From Streptomyces inusitatus (GTDB lineage Bacteria; Actinomycetota; Actinomycetes; Streptomycetales; Streptomycetaceae): a stretch of DNA of 64,000 bases. The DNA is taken from the NCBI RefSeq assembly GCF_014651115.1, contig NZ_BMWG01000028.1, positions 1-64,000 on the forward strand, given 5' to 3'. Both the position numbers and the translations under genes were made by a program. Of this stretch, positions 25,252 to 37,310 are shown one piece after another. Numbering within the stretch: the first letter of the stretch is position 1; the number at the start of each line of letters is the position of its first letter. The notes below the pieces were generated by a model. It did not search any database. It had not been told where the DNA came from and saw only the letters and a list, made by a program, of their open reading frames with translations.

Positions 25252-25898
25252 GCCGGCCCGGCGGTCCTTCGGGCATCAAGGTGCTGCCGGTCGGGGACCG
25301 GGCACTGCTGATCGAGCTGGCGGACGGGGCGGCGGCCGAGGCGCTCCATGCCGAGCTGCTGCGCAGGCGCGCGGCGGGCACCCTGCCCGCCGTACGGGAG
25401 ATCGTGCCGGCGGCGCGGACCGTCCTCCTCGACGGAATCGACCGGCCGGCCGGGTTCGCCGCGGAGCTGGCGGGGTGGGAGACCCTGCCCCCGCCGGCCC
25501 GCACGGCGGAGGCGGTGGAGATCCCGGTCCGCTACGACGGGCCGGATCTGGCCGAGGTGGCGGCGGTGTGGAGGGTGACGGAGGAGGAGGTTGTGGCGAT
25601 CCATTCGGCGACCGAGTTCCGGGTGGCGTTCTGCGGGTTCGCGCCGGGCTTCGGCTATCTCACCGGGCTGCCGCAGCGGTACGCGGTGCCCCGCCGGGCC
25701 ACTCCGCGCACCTCGGTCCCCGCCGGGTCGCTCGGGCTGGCCGGCCCCTACTCGGGTGTGTATCCGCGATCGTCGCCCGGCGGCTGGCAGTTGATCGGCA
25801 GCACGGATCTGGAGCTGTGGGACCCGTCCCGTGAGCCGGCCGCGCTGCTGAGCCCGGGGGCGCGGGTGCGGTTCGTCGCGGAGACGGGGCGGCGATGA
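25248..25898 (+). CDS. pxpB: 5-oxoprolinase subunit B (KipI family)
   Basis: A 216-residue allophanate-hydrolase-subunit-1-like protein. It shows VGDRALLIELADG, the central FCGFAPGFGYLTGLP block and SLGLAGPYSGVYPRSSPGGW, all diagnostic of PxpB/KipI. It pairs with PxpC to hydrolyse ATP for ring opening. Four-base overlaps with both neighbours indicate coupled translation. In Bacillus a homologue inhibits a sporulation kinase; operon context here favours the oxoprolinase role. Confidence 0.94.
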   Translation: MSRPGGPSGIKVLPVGDRALLIELADGAAAEALHAELLRRRAAGTLPAVREIVPAARTVLLDGIDRPAGFAAELAGWETLPPPARTAEAVEIPVRYDGPDLAEVAAVWRVTEEEVVAIHSATEFRVAFCGFAPGFGYLTGLPQRYAVPRRATPRTSVPAGSLGLAGPYSGVYPRSSPGGWQLIGSTDLELWDPSREPAALLSPGARVRFVAETGRR

Positions 25899-26667
25899 CG
25901 GACCGGGCGGTCGTGGTGGTGAGGGCTGGTGCGCTGACCACCGTGCAGGATCTGGGGCGGCCGGGGCACGCGCATCTCGGTGTGCCGCGTTCGGGGGCAC
26001 TCGATCCGAGAGCCGCCGGGCTCGTCAACCGGCTGGTGGGCAATCCGGAGGGGGCGGCGGTGCTGGAGACGACGCTCACGGGCTGTGCGCTGCGGCCCCG
26101 GTGCGCGGTGACCGTCGCGGTGGGCGGGGCTCCGTCCCCGGTGACCGTCGACGGGCGGCCGGCGGCCTGGGGGACGCCGGTGCGCGTGCCGGGCGGGGCG
26201 CTGCTGGAGGTGGGGAGAGCGGTCGCCGGGGTGCGCGGCTATATGGCCCTCGCGGGCGGGATAGCGGTCGATCCGGTGCTCGGGAGCCGCTCCACCGATC
26301 TGCTCTCCGGCACAGGTCCGCCGCCGCTGGCCGACGGAGCGGTGCTGCCGCTGGGTGCTCCGACGAGCCCGCCGGCCCGGTTGGACGGCGGTGTGCCCTG
26401 GCCCGCGCCCCCTGCGGAGCTGGTGCTGGGCATACGGTTCGGGCCGCGCGCCGACTGGTTCACGGACGGGGCACTGCGGACGCTCACCGCCGCCCGGTAC
26501 CGGGTGTCGGCCGCGAGCAATCGCATCGGCCTGCGCACCGAGGGCCCGGGGCTGACCCGGGCGCGCGGTGCGGAGCTGCCGAGCGAGGGCATGGTGCTGG
26601 GGGCGGTGCAGGTGCCGCCGGACGGCTGCCCGGTGGTCTTTCTCGCCGACCATCCGACGACGGGCGG

Positions 26668-30378
<3,711 letters not shown>

Positions 30379-31932
30379 GTCCCCATTCTGGCGACCGGGC
30401 GGCCGTCCGCCACCGCGGCGGGCGGCCCCGGGACGCGCGCCGGGGCCGCGCGGCGCCACTCCCCCCCCGGGGCGGGGCGGCGGGGGCGGGGGGGCGGGCG
30501 GGGGGGGGCGGGGGCGGGCCCCGCGGGGGGGCTGGTGCATTCTGCTGCGCACCGCGGTCTGGACCTCGGCCTCTTCGGCGGGGTCCGCGGCGAGCCTGCG
30601 CAGCCGTTCGGCGACGCGCACATCGCCGGTCTCGGCGTGCCGCGCGGCCACCTCCCGGGTGGTCTCCTCGCAGTCCCAGAGACATTCGACGGCGAATCCC
30701 GTGGCGAAGGAGGCGTCGGTGGCCGCCAGCGCCCTGGCGGCGCGTCCCCGCAGCTGGGAGGAGGCGGTCTCACGGTAGACATGGCGCAGCACGGGGGCCG
30801 CGCAGCCGATGCCGAGGCGTCCGGCGCCGTCGACGAGGGTCCACAGCGTGGGCGCGTCGGGACCGTCGGCGCGGACCGTCTCGCGCAGCGCGCCGAGGAC
30901 GAGCGGGGAGTCGGTCGCGCCGCCCCGGCAGGCCAGCACTCCGGCGGCGGAGGCCCCGAGGGCGTCGGGCCGGTGGACCCAGCCCCGGGCGCGGTTGACG
31001 GCCTCGTCGCCGCACATCCGCTCGAACGCCGAGATCGCCGCGTCCGCGACGGTGCGCGAGCCGCCCGCGTACGCCGCCTCGATGAGGTCGAGGACGACGG
31101 GGTCCTCGGAGACGGCGAGGTGGTGGAGCGCGGTGGAGCGCGCGCCGTCGCCGCCCTCGCGGGCCGCACGGAGGATCGCGGGCCGGTCCTCGGCCCCGGC
31201 GACCGCCGAGAGACACCGGGCAGCGGGGACATGGAGTGCGGCGCCGCGCTCCAGGCCCTCCTCCGCCCAGTCGAAGACCGCCTGGACGCTCCAGCCGGGC
31301 CGCGGGCCGGTGGGGCTCAGCTGCCGCTGCCAGCGGTCGAAGGAGCCGGCCTCGCGAGCCGCGCGCACCCGGGGGCCGATCTCGGGCCTGGGGTCCTCGG
31401 CCCACAGCCGCCAGGGCCTCGGTTCGAAGGCGTCCCGCACGGCGGCGGTCAGTTCGGCCTCGCCGTCCGGGGTGACCGGGAATCTGGCGAGGACGGGGGC
31501 GGCGAGCGCGCGGAGTCCGGCGTCGTCGTCGCGCAGGGCCAGCTCGTCGAGGGCCCAGGCCCAGCCGGCTCCGGTGGCCGCGTAGCCCCGCAGCAGCCTC
31601 AGGGCGTCGTCCCTGCCGTACGAGGCGAGATGGCCGAGCACCGCGAGCGCGAGGCCGGTTCTGGCCTCGTCGGTGTCGAGGCGGTCGTCGATGTCGTACA
31701 GATGCCGCTGGATCTCCTCCAGACCGCCGTGGAGGTCCATGTAGAGACGGGCGTAGTAGAGAGAACGGTTCTCGACCTGCCAGTCGTGACGGGGATCGTT
31801 GAGCACGCAGTGGTTGAGGGCGGCGAGCGCTTCGGCGCGGGGAGCGGCGAGCGCGTGCAGTGTGCCGTCGCCGCGGCCCCTCTGCAGCAGGCCGAGCAGC
31901 GTGCCGCTCGGCGCTATGACTGGATCGAACAT
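30379..31932 (-). CDS. HEAT-repeat protein with no stop before the oxoprolinase gene
   Basis: About 470 residues of helical repeats (for example ARTGLALAVLGHLASYG, RSTALHHLAVSEDPVV, GRAARALAATDASFATGF) mark a HEAT/ARM scaffold of the kind used for protein binding. ATG 31932 follows GAGG by eight bases. After MHQPP the frame enters a G/C homopolymer tract (30462-30533) read as Pro/Arg/Gly-rich sequence and continues in frame into MAGRWEF of the oxoprolinase. Neither other reverse frame has a stop there either. So it is either a true fusion of about 1754 residues or a stop codon lost to an indel in the tract. The start is 49 bases after the micropeptide gene. Confidence 0.75.
30462..30533. repeat. 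G-rich homopolymer tract
   Basis: About 70 bases hold runs of up to nine G (C on the coding strand) with hardly any A or T. The tract sits exactly where the HEAT-repeat gene should end. Such tracts slip in replication and are error-prone in sequencing and assembly. On the G-rich strand it could also fold as a G-quadruplex. Confidence 0.7.
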
Positions 31933-31981
31933 GGGGAAGGCCTCACATCAAGCTCTCGACGCGACCGGGGAATGGAGATGT

Positions 31982-32047
31982 CTAGGCCGCGCAGCAGCAT
32001 GAGGAGCCGCCCGTCGTCATCCGCGTCTTCCGCTTGTTGTAGACCAT
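31982..32047 (-). CDS. 21-residue peptide ending in a triple cysteine
   Basis: A micro-gene below normal prediction thresholds. The product begins with a basic part (MVYNKRKTRM) and ends GGSSCCCAA. ATG 32047 is preceded by GAGG at seven bases, a good ribosome binding site. The HEAT-repeat gene starts 49 bases after its stop on the same strand, so they are probably cotranscribed. The double-glycine-like GG before Ser/Cys residues resembles a leader/core junction of ribosomally made modified peptides, or the cysteines may bind metal. Function is not known; calling it a gene rests on the ribosome binding site, spacing and composition. Confidence 0.55.
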   Translation of the reverse strand: MVYNKRKTRMTTGGSSCCCAA

Positions 32048-32071
32048 CTTCCTGCCTCTCGTCGGTGGGCC

Positions 32072-32098
32072 CCAGGGGAACTCCCGGTGATGTCCGGG
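32072..32098. repeat. Direct repeat copy 1 upstream of the micropeptide
   Basis: This copy begins CCAGGGG and ends GGTGATGTCCGGG. A second copy lies at 32163-32187; the last 13 bases are identical. The spacing of 91 bases is near nine helical turns, so both could bind one regulator on the same face. Confidence 0.45.
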
Positions 32099-32162
32099 GC
32101 AGGGCCTGACGTCATGATGACCCACCCATATCGCCACCGCGACCACATTTACGACGTCCCCG

Positions 32163-32187
32163 CCAGGGGCTCACGGTGATGTCCGGG
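32163..32187. repeat. Direct repeat copy 2 upstream of the micropeptide
   Basis: Copy two of the CCAGGGG ... GGTGATGTCCGGG repeat, two bases shorter in the middle than copy one. It lies just downstream of the ankyrin gene stop. Between the copies is a perfect TGACGTCA palindrome at 32107-32114. Confidence 0.45.
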
Positions 32188-32225
32188 TGCCTCTGAGCTT
32201 GCTGTCCGTGTGCCGTGCGACGGCC

Positions 32226-32618
32226 TCACCGGACGCCGAACAGCTCCAGAAGCTCTGTCTTCCCAAACATCCGCGCGGTATCCGCGGCGGAGGGGGTTCC
32301 GGCCTCGGGGTCGGCTCCGCCGGCCAGCAGGGCGCGCACGACGGCGTCCTCGCCCTTGAAGACGGCGCCCGCGAGCGGGGTCTGCCCCCGGTCGTTGTGG
32401 CGGTCGGGGTCCGCGCCACGGGCGAGGAGGGCCTCGACAGCGGCGGCGTGGCCGTGATAGGCGGCGAGCATGACCAGGGTGTCGCCCCGGTCATTGGTGA
32501 GATCGGCGGGGACGCCCGCGTCGACATAGGCGGCGAGCGCCTCGGTCTCTCCCTGGCGGGCCAGGTCGAAGACCTTGGTCGCGAGCTCGATGACCTCGGG
32601 GTCCGGGGTCTCGCTCAT
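32226..32618 (-). CDS. Ankyrin-repeat protein
   Basis: A 130-residue cytoplasmic protein built from about three ankyrin repeats: LTNDRGDTLVMLAAYHGHAA, DRHNDRGQTPLAGAVFKGED and EAGTPSAADTARMFGKTELL. Short ankyrin proteins of this type are common in Streptomyces and are thought to serve as protein-binding modules; a catalase-protecting role is known for a related Pseudomonas protein. There is no signal peptide. It lies upstream of the micropeptide and HEAT gene on the same strand, separated by 178 bases. Confidence 0.9.
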   Translation of the reverse strand: MSETPDPEVIELATKVFDLARQGETEALAAYVDAGVPADLTNDRGDTLVMLAAYHGHAAAVEALLARGADPDRHNDRGQTPLAGAVFKGEDAVVRALLAGGADPEAGTPSAADTARMFGKTELLELFGVR

Positions 32619-32920
32619 CGTGGGAACCGCCTTTCGCTGGGCTGATGGGTGCCTCGGTGGGCCGGGGTGCGCGAGGCAGCGGCGGCCGCATGGGTGAACC
32701 GGGACAGATTACTGCCCGGCCGGCCGGGACAGGGCCCGTTCCGGCTGTGACGGGGGCACTGTGCCGTGCGGCGGCCCGGTGCGCCCGCCGGGAGGCCGGT
32801 CGCCGTGAACCAGTGCAGTGAAATTCTCACCCTTTCACCCATTTGCACCTTTTATCGCATAGATACTTCCTGCGAGGTTGGAAGAACTCATGGTGACCGT
32901 CCCCTCACCCAGGAGAACTC
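32619..32920. other. Divergent region between ankyrin gene and smeA
   Basis: No gene is seen. The part nearest smeA (32818-32875) is unusually AT-rich for this genome and probably holds the sporulation-controlled smeA promoter. It contains the inverted repeat GTGAAA (32818-32823) and TTTCAC (32833-32838). I could not assign -10 and -35 boxes with confidence. Confidence 0.5.
32818..32838. promoter_or_regulatory. Inverted repeat in the smeA upstream region
   Basis: Perfect 6-base arms GTGAAA and TTTCAC flank nine bases, about 80 bases before the smeA start. It may bind a developmental regulator; smeA-sffA is known to depend on whi genes in S. coelicolor. Confidence 0.35.
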
Positions 32921-33115
32921 ATGAACCTTTCCATGTCGGGCGTGGTGCTGCTCGCGATCATCGTCTTCCTCTTCTTCCGGAAGGGCGGCCTCAAGGCATC
33001 CCACGCCGTGGCCTGCGCACTCTTCGGGTTCTTCCTGGCGGGCACCGCCATCGCCCCCAGCATCGCGGCGGGCAGCCAGAGCCTGGCCAGCCTGCTCGGC
33101 GGGATCAAGTTCTGA
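32921..33115 (+). CDS. smeA: Sporulation septum small membrane protein SmeA
   Basis: A 64-residue protein with two membrane helices (GVVLLAIIVFLFF, then AVACALFGFFLAGTAIA) joined by a short basic loop. In S. coelicolor SmeA of this size and position places the FtsK-like SffA at sporulation septa and affects chromosome segregation and spore maturation. ATG 32921 follows AGGAGA. sffA starts 114 bases later on the same strand. Assignment rests on size, topology and its partner. Confidence 0.85.
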   Translation: MNLSMSGVVLLAIIVFLFFRKGGLKASHAVACALFGFFLAGTAIAPSIAAGSQSLASLLGGIKF

Positions 33116-33172
33116 CCCGGCCACTCCCCCGGCCGACCCGCGTGTCCCCGTACCTCCGCGCATGCCCGCACC

Positions 33173-33207
33173 CTCAGCCCGCTCAGCCTGCTCAGTCCGC
33201 TCAGCAC
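33173..33207 (+). repeat. GCTCAG short tandem repeats
   Basis: GCTCAG recurs three times at nine-base steps (preceded by CCTCAG) in the smeA-sffA gap, giving a small slippage-prone array just before the sffA ribosome binding site. Confidence 0.45.
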
Positions 33208-33229
33208 CCCGCACCCTCAGGAGACCGAT

Positions 33230-34834
33230 GTGGCCCGGCGACCGCTCCCCCGCATTCTGAGCAGCGGCACCGCGCGGATCGCCCGGACCAGGGAGATCGC
33301 CCGCACCGCAGCCGACAGCGCCACGGACGTCCTCCACCCGCTGATCACGGTCTCCCGCGGCCTGCGGAAGCTGGCGGTCCTGGCCCGCCGGAAGTGGGCC
33401 GGCACCCCCAAGGACAGGCGCGGTCCCACGCTCGCCCTGGTGGCGGGATGCGTGACGGCGATCGCGCTCGTCCCGTTCGGGCCGCTGCTGGCCCTGGTCT
33501 CGGTGATGGGGGCGGCCGCCTGGCAGGGGCGGGTGCGCACCCCGGTGCGGACCGGCCCCGACGAGGCCGAGGCCGGGCGGCTCCAGTCGCTCTACGAAGC
33601 CCTCGTGCCGTACTTCACCGTCCCCGAGGACCCCGCGCCGCTCTACACCCACGGCGGCGAGTGGACCGGCGCCCTCCACGACTACGCCTTCGACGAGAAC
33701 GGCAGGCTCACCGAGCTGCGGGTGTCCTACCCCGCGTACTTCACCGACGGCGAGGCGGAGTCCCGGGCCCGGATCGAACAGCTGCTGCACGCCAAGTCCG
33801 GCCGGGGCCGCGAGTACCGCTTCGTCTGGGACGAGGAGGGCAACCGGCTGCTGATGCGGGTGCTGCCCGCCCTGTCCACCGCCATCGCGGCGCAGCGCTT
33901 CGTCACCGCCCCCGGCGAGACCGTGCTCGGCTTCACCGACGCGGGCGCGGTGCAGCGCACCGTGCCGGTGACGGACGGCGAGGAGAGCCGGGACGCGCCT
34001 CCGGTGATCTGGCGGACGGGTCCGCGCTCCACCGAACCGCATCTGCTCGCGGTCGGCCGGCCCGGCGGCGGCACCACGACCCTGCTGCGCTCGATCGCCC
34101 TCCAGGCCCTCCAGCACGGGGACGTGCTGATCGTGGAGGGAGGCGGAACCGGCGACTACGCCGCGCTCGCCGGGCGCTCGGGGGTGCTGGCCGTCGAGTG
34201 CGGCCTCGCGGGGGCGCTCAGCTCCCTGGAGTGGGCGACGCACGAGACCGAGCGGCGGCTGATCGCGGCGAACCGCGCCCGGCAGGCCGGACACCCGGTG
34301 CCCGACGACGTCAAACGGCCCCTGTGGATCCTGGTGGACCGGCCGGGCGTCTTCGGGCACCTGGCCGCCGCCGACGGGCGGCGCGACCCCCAGGAGCTGC
34401 TCCAGGTGCCGCTGCGGCACGGCAGGGCGGCGGCGGTGACGGTGGTGGTGGCCGAGCAGTCCGACAGCCTGGACACGCTGTCCGAGACGGTACGGACGCA
34501 CACCCGCGCCCGGGCGGTGCTCGGCCCCGCCGGATTCGACGAGGTGGCCGCGGTGCTCGGGGCGGCCCCGCACACCACGCCGACGCCCGAGGTCCCGCCG
34601 GGCCGCGGCTACGCGCGCCTCGGCGAGGGGCCGGTGCTCAGGCTCCAGGTCCCGGCGACCCCGGACCCGTACGACGACGCGACGAGCGAGGCGCACCGGC
34701 GGGCGGTGCTGGACCTGCTGCCGGAGCGCCAGGACACGGGCGGGGGCGAGCCGGACGAGCCGGACCCGCCGGGCGACCTCACGCCCGCGCGGGACGCGTC
34801 GGCCACGCCCGCCCCCGTACCGGCGGAGGGCTGA
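33230..34834 (+). CDS. sffA: SpoIIIE/FtsK-like septal protein SffA
   Basis: A 534-residue membrane-anchored protein. Residues ~68-100 form a hydrophobic hairpin (LALVAGCVTAIALVPFG and LLALVSVMGAAAW). The C-terminal FtsK-like domain has a P-loop-position motif GRPGGGTTTLLRS and a Walker B-like LWILVD. The P-loop lacks the essential lysine, so ATP hydrolysis may be lost. In S. coelicolor SffA is recruited to sporulation septa by SmeA. The start is GTG 33230 after AGGAGACC. The C-terminal ~50 residues are acidic and Pro-rich. Confidence 0.85.
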   Translation: MARRPLPRILSSGTARIARTREIARTAADSATDVLHPLITVSRGLRKLAVLARRKWAGTPKDRRGPTLALVAGCVTAIALVPFGPLLALVSVMGAAAWQGRVRTPVRTGPDEAEAGRLQSLYEALVPYFTVPEDPAPLYTHGGEWTGALHDYAFDENGRLTELRVSYPAYFTDGEAESRARIEQLLHAKSGRGREYRFVWDEEGNRLLMRVLPALSTAIAAQRFVTAPGETVLGFTDAGAVQRTVPVTDGEESRDAPPVIWRTGPRSTEPHLLAVGRPGGGTTTLLRSIALQALQHGDVLIVEGGGTGDYAALAGRSGVLAVECGLAGALSSLEWATHETERRLIAANRARQAGHPVPDDVKRPLWILVDRPGVFGHLAAADGRRDPQELLQVPLRHGRAAAVTVVVAEQSDSLDTLSETVRTHTRARAVLGPAGFDEVAAVLGAAPHTTPTPEVPPGRGYARLGEGPVLRLQVPATPDPYDDATSEAHRRAVLDLLPERQDTGGGEPDEPDPPGDLTPARDASATPAPVPAEG

Positions 34835-34915
34835 GCGGGAGCGGCGGACGGCCGAAGGCGGGGCGGGGGCCGAGGGCCGCCCGAAGGCGGTCCCACGCAC
34901 CGCACCGACGCCCGA

Positions 34916-36415
34916 TCAGGCCACGAACGTCCTCGGCGCGTCCGTGCCCGTCGTCGCCCCCGTCTCCACCAGCCGGGCCGCGGCCGCCAGCCGGGCGGCG
35001 GCCTCGTCCGCGACCGGGCCGCCGACGGTGAAGGGCAGCCGGACGAAGCCCTCGAAGGCCCCGTCGACCCCGAAGCGCGGACCGGACGGCACCCGCACCC
35101 CCACCCGCTCGCCGACCTCGGCGAGCCGTGAGCCGGAGAGCCCGCCGGTCCGCACCCAGAGGGTGAGCCCGCCGTCCGGAACGGCGAACTCCCACTCCGG
35201 CAGCTCCCGGCGCACCGCCGCCACCAGCGCGTCGCGGTTCTCCCGGGCCTGGGTACGGCGGACGGCGACCGCCCGCTCCCAGCCGCCGGTCCGCATCAGC
35301 CAGTTGACGCCGAGCTGCTCCAGCACGGGGGTGCCCAGGTCCGCGTAGGCACGGGCGGCCACCAGCGAGCGGATCACCTCGGGCGAGGCGCGTACCCAGC
35401 CGATCCGCATCCCCGCCCAGAACGCCTTGCTCGCCGAGCCGACCGTCAGCACCGTGGAGCCGGCCGGGTCGAAGGAGCAGACCGGCCGGGGCATCTCGCG
35501 GCCGTCGTCGAGATGGAGTTCCGACATCGTCTCGTCCACCACCAGGACCGTCCCGGCCGAGCGGGCCGCGTCCACCAGACGACGGCGCTGGTCGTCGTCG
35601 GCGAGCGCGCCCGTGGGGTTGTGGAAGTCCGCGACGACATAGGCCAGGCGCGGCGCGGCGTCCCGCAGCACCTGCCGCCATCGGGGCAGGTCCCAGCCGC
35701 CGAGTCCCTCCTCCATCGCCACCGGCACCAGCCGCGCCCCGGCCTCGCGCATCAGCTGGAGGATGTTGGCGTACGAGGGCGACTCGACCGCGACCCGCTC
35801 CCCGCGCCCGGCGAAGAGATGACAGATGGCGTCCATCGCGCCCATGGCCCCGGTGGTGACCATGATCTGCTCGGGCATGGTGGGGATGCCGCGCTCGGTG
35901 TAGCGGTCGGCGAGCATCTGGCGCAGGGCGGGGATGCCCGCCGGGTAGTCGCCGTGGGTGTGTGCGTACGGCGGCAGCTCCTCCAGCGCGCCCTGGATGG
36001 CGCGGGTGAGCCAGGGCTCGGGCGCGGGGAGCGCGGCGCAGCCGAGGTCGATCATGGCTCCGAGGGACTCCGGGGGCAGCGGCTCCAGACCGCGCGCGGG
36101 CAGCGGATTCCCTGCCGGGACCGCGGTCCAGCTGCCCGCTCCCCTGCGCGATTCGAGGAATCCCTCCGAGCGCAGCGCCTCGTAGGCGGCGGCGACGGTG
36201 GTGCGGCTGACGGAGAGCGCCAGGGCCAGCTCCCGCTCGGCGGGGAGCCGGGCGGCGACGGGGACCCGGCCCTCCAGGACGAGGAGCCGGACGCCGTCGG
36301 CGAGCGCGCGATAGGCGGGCGGCTTGCGGGTGCCGGGCCCGGCGGGGCGGGGCTGCTGGGCGGTGAGCTGACGGGCGAGCTGGGACGCTCCGACCGCCGA
36401 GGTCCACTGAGTCAT
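34916..36415 (-). CDS. MocR-type GntR regulator with aminotransferase domain
   Basis: A 499-residue PLP-dependent transcription factor. The winged helix covers about 25-95 (RLPAERELALALSVSRTTVA). A fold-type I aminotransferase domain follows, with the PLP lysine K330 in GSASKAFWAGMRIGW, the cofactor-binding DFHNPTG and VDETMSE blocks. ATG 36415 is used; the upstream extension lacks coding bias. It is divergent from a YczE membrane protein gene, a pairing repeatedly seen for this MocR subgroup, so it probably controls that gene. Confidence 0.92.
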   Translation of the reverse strand: MTQWTSAVGASQLARQLTAQQPRPAGPGTRKPPAYRALADGVRLLVLEGRVPVAARLPAERELALALSVSRTTVAAAYEALRSEGFLESRRGAGSWTAVPAGNPLPARGLEPLPPESLGAMIDLGCAALPAPEPWLTRAIQGALEELPPYAHTHGDYPAGIPALRQMLADRYTERGIPTMPEQIMVTTGAMGAMDAICHLFAGRGERVAVESPSYANILQLMREAGARLVPVAMEEGLGGWDLPRWRQVLRDAAPRLAYVVADFHNPTGALADDDQRRRLVDAARSAGTVLVVDETMSELHLDDGREMPRPVCSFDPAGSTVLTVGSASKAFWAGMRIGWVRASPEVIRSLVAARAYADLGTPVLEQLGVNWLMRTGGWERAVAVRRTQARENRDALVAAVRRELPEWEFAVPDGGLTLWVRTGGLSGSRLAEVGERVGVRVPSGPRFGVDGAFEGFVRLPFTVGGPVADEAAARLAAAARLVETGATTGTDAPRTFVA

Positions 36416-36420
36416 GGAAA

Positions 36421-36493
36421 TCAGTCCACCTTCCCGGAATTGGCCATGGTTGCCATCCGTTCCATAGCCACAGAGTGTCATGGGTCAGTCCAC
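36421..36493. promoter_or_regulatory. Probable MocR operator region with direct repeats
   Basis: TCAGTCCAC occurs at 36421-36429 and 36485-36493, 64 bases apart, and an inverted repeat TGGC-N7-GCCA lies at 36441-36455 between them. Direct repeats in the divergent gap are typical binding sites of MocR regulators. Confidence 0.45.
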
Positions 36494-37310
36494 TATCGCC
36501 AGAGGGGCCACCACCGTGAAGAGAAGGTCCACCCACCTCCCCCGTCGGCTGTTCCAGCTGTACGCCGGTCTGGTGCTGTACGGCGCGAGTTCGGCGCTGC
36601 TGCTGCGGAGCGGACTCGGACTTGAGCCGTGGAATGTGCTGAACGAGGGACTCTCGGAGCGGACCGGGCTGACCATCGGCACGATGTCGATCATCGTCGG
36701 GGCGGCCGTGCTGCTGCTGTGGATCCCGCTCCGGCAGCGCCCCGGCCTCGGCACGGTCTCCAATGTCGTGGTCATCGGCCTGGTGATGGACGCCACCCTG
36801 GCGCTGCTCCCGGACATCGGGGCGCTGGGGTCCCGGATACCGCTGATGGCGGTGGCCATCGTGGCCAATGGCGCGGCGACCGGCCTCTATCTGACGGCGC
36901 GGCTCGGACCGGGGCCGCGCGACGGTCTGATGACGGGGCTGCACCGGGTCACCGGCCGCTCCATCCGGCTGGTGCGCACGGGGATCGAGGTGACGGTGGT
37001 GGTGACGGGGTTCGCGCTGGGCGGCTCGGTCGGCGTGGGGACGGTCGCGTACGCCCTGGCGATCGGCCCGCTGGCCCAGTTCTTCCTGCGGATCTTCGCC
37101 GGGACCGGGGCCGGGACCGGGACGCCGAAGGGCACCGGAGAGGGCACGGGCGGAGAAGGCGCGGCCGGAGAGGGCGCGAAGGGCGCCGGCGGCCCGGCGG
37201 GCACGATCGTCGTGGCCTCCGGGAACGGCGCACCGGGGCCGGCGGCCCCGGCCGAACCGGCGGACCCCGCCGCCGTCCGGCCGCCGAAGCGGGCGATACT
37301 GCGGCGGTGA
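36480..37310 (+). CDS. YczE/YitT-type integral membrane protein
   Basis: A 276-residue membrane protein with about five helices (LYAGLVLYGASSALLL, IIVGAAVLLLWIPL, VVVIGLVMDATLALL, IPLMAVAIVANGAATGLYL, VVVTGFALGGSVGVGTVAYAL). The YczE hallmark GPGPRDGLMTGL is present. The last 70 residues are Gly/Ala/Pro low-complexity. ATG 36480 has no clear ribosome binding site; GTG 36516 (VKRRSTHLP) has AGAGGGG eight bases upstream and may be the true start. The transported substance is unknown. The stop overlaps the next gene by four bases. Confidence 0.88.
   Translation: MGQSTIARGATTVKRRSTHLPRRLFQLYAGLVLYGASSALLLRSGLGLEPWNVLNEGLSERTGLTIGTMSIIVGAAVLLLWIPLRQRPGLGTVSNVVVIGLVMDATLALLPDIGALGSRIPLMAVAIVANGAATGLYLTARLGPGPRDGLMTGLHRVTGRSIRLVRTGIEVTVVVTGFALGGSVGVGTVAYALAIGPLAQFFLRIFAGTGAGTGTPKGTGEGTGGEGAAGEGAKGAGGPAGTIVVASGNGAPGPAAPAEPADPAAVRPPKRAILRR

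Noticed and set aside
32840..32875. WhiG-type promoter for smeA
   Set aside because: The AT-rich stretch lacks the TAAA-N15-GCCGATAA pattern, so no sigma factor could be assigned.
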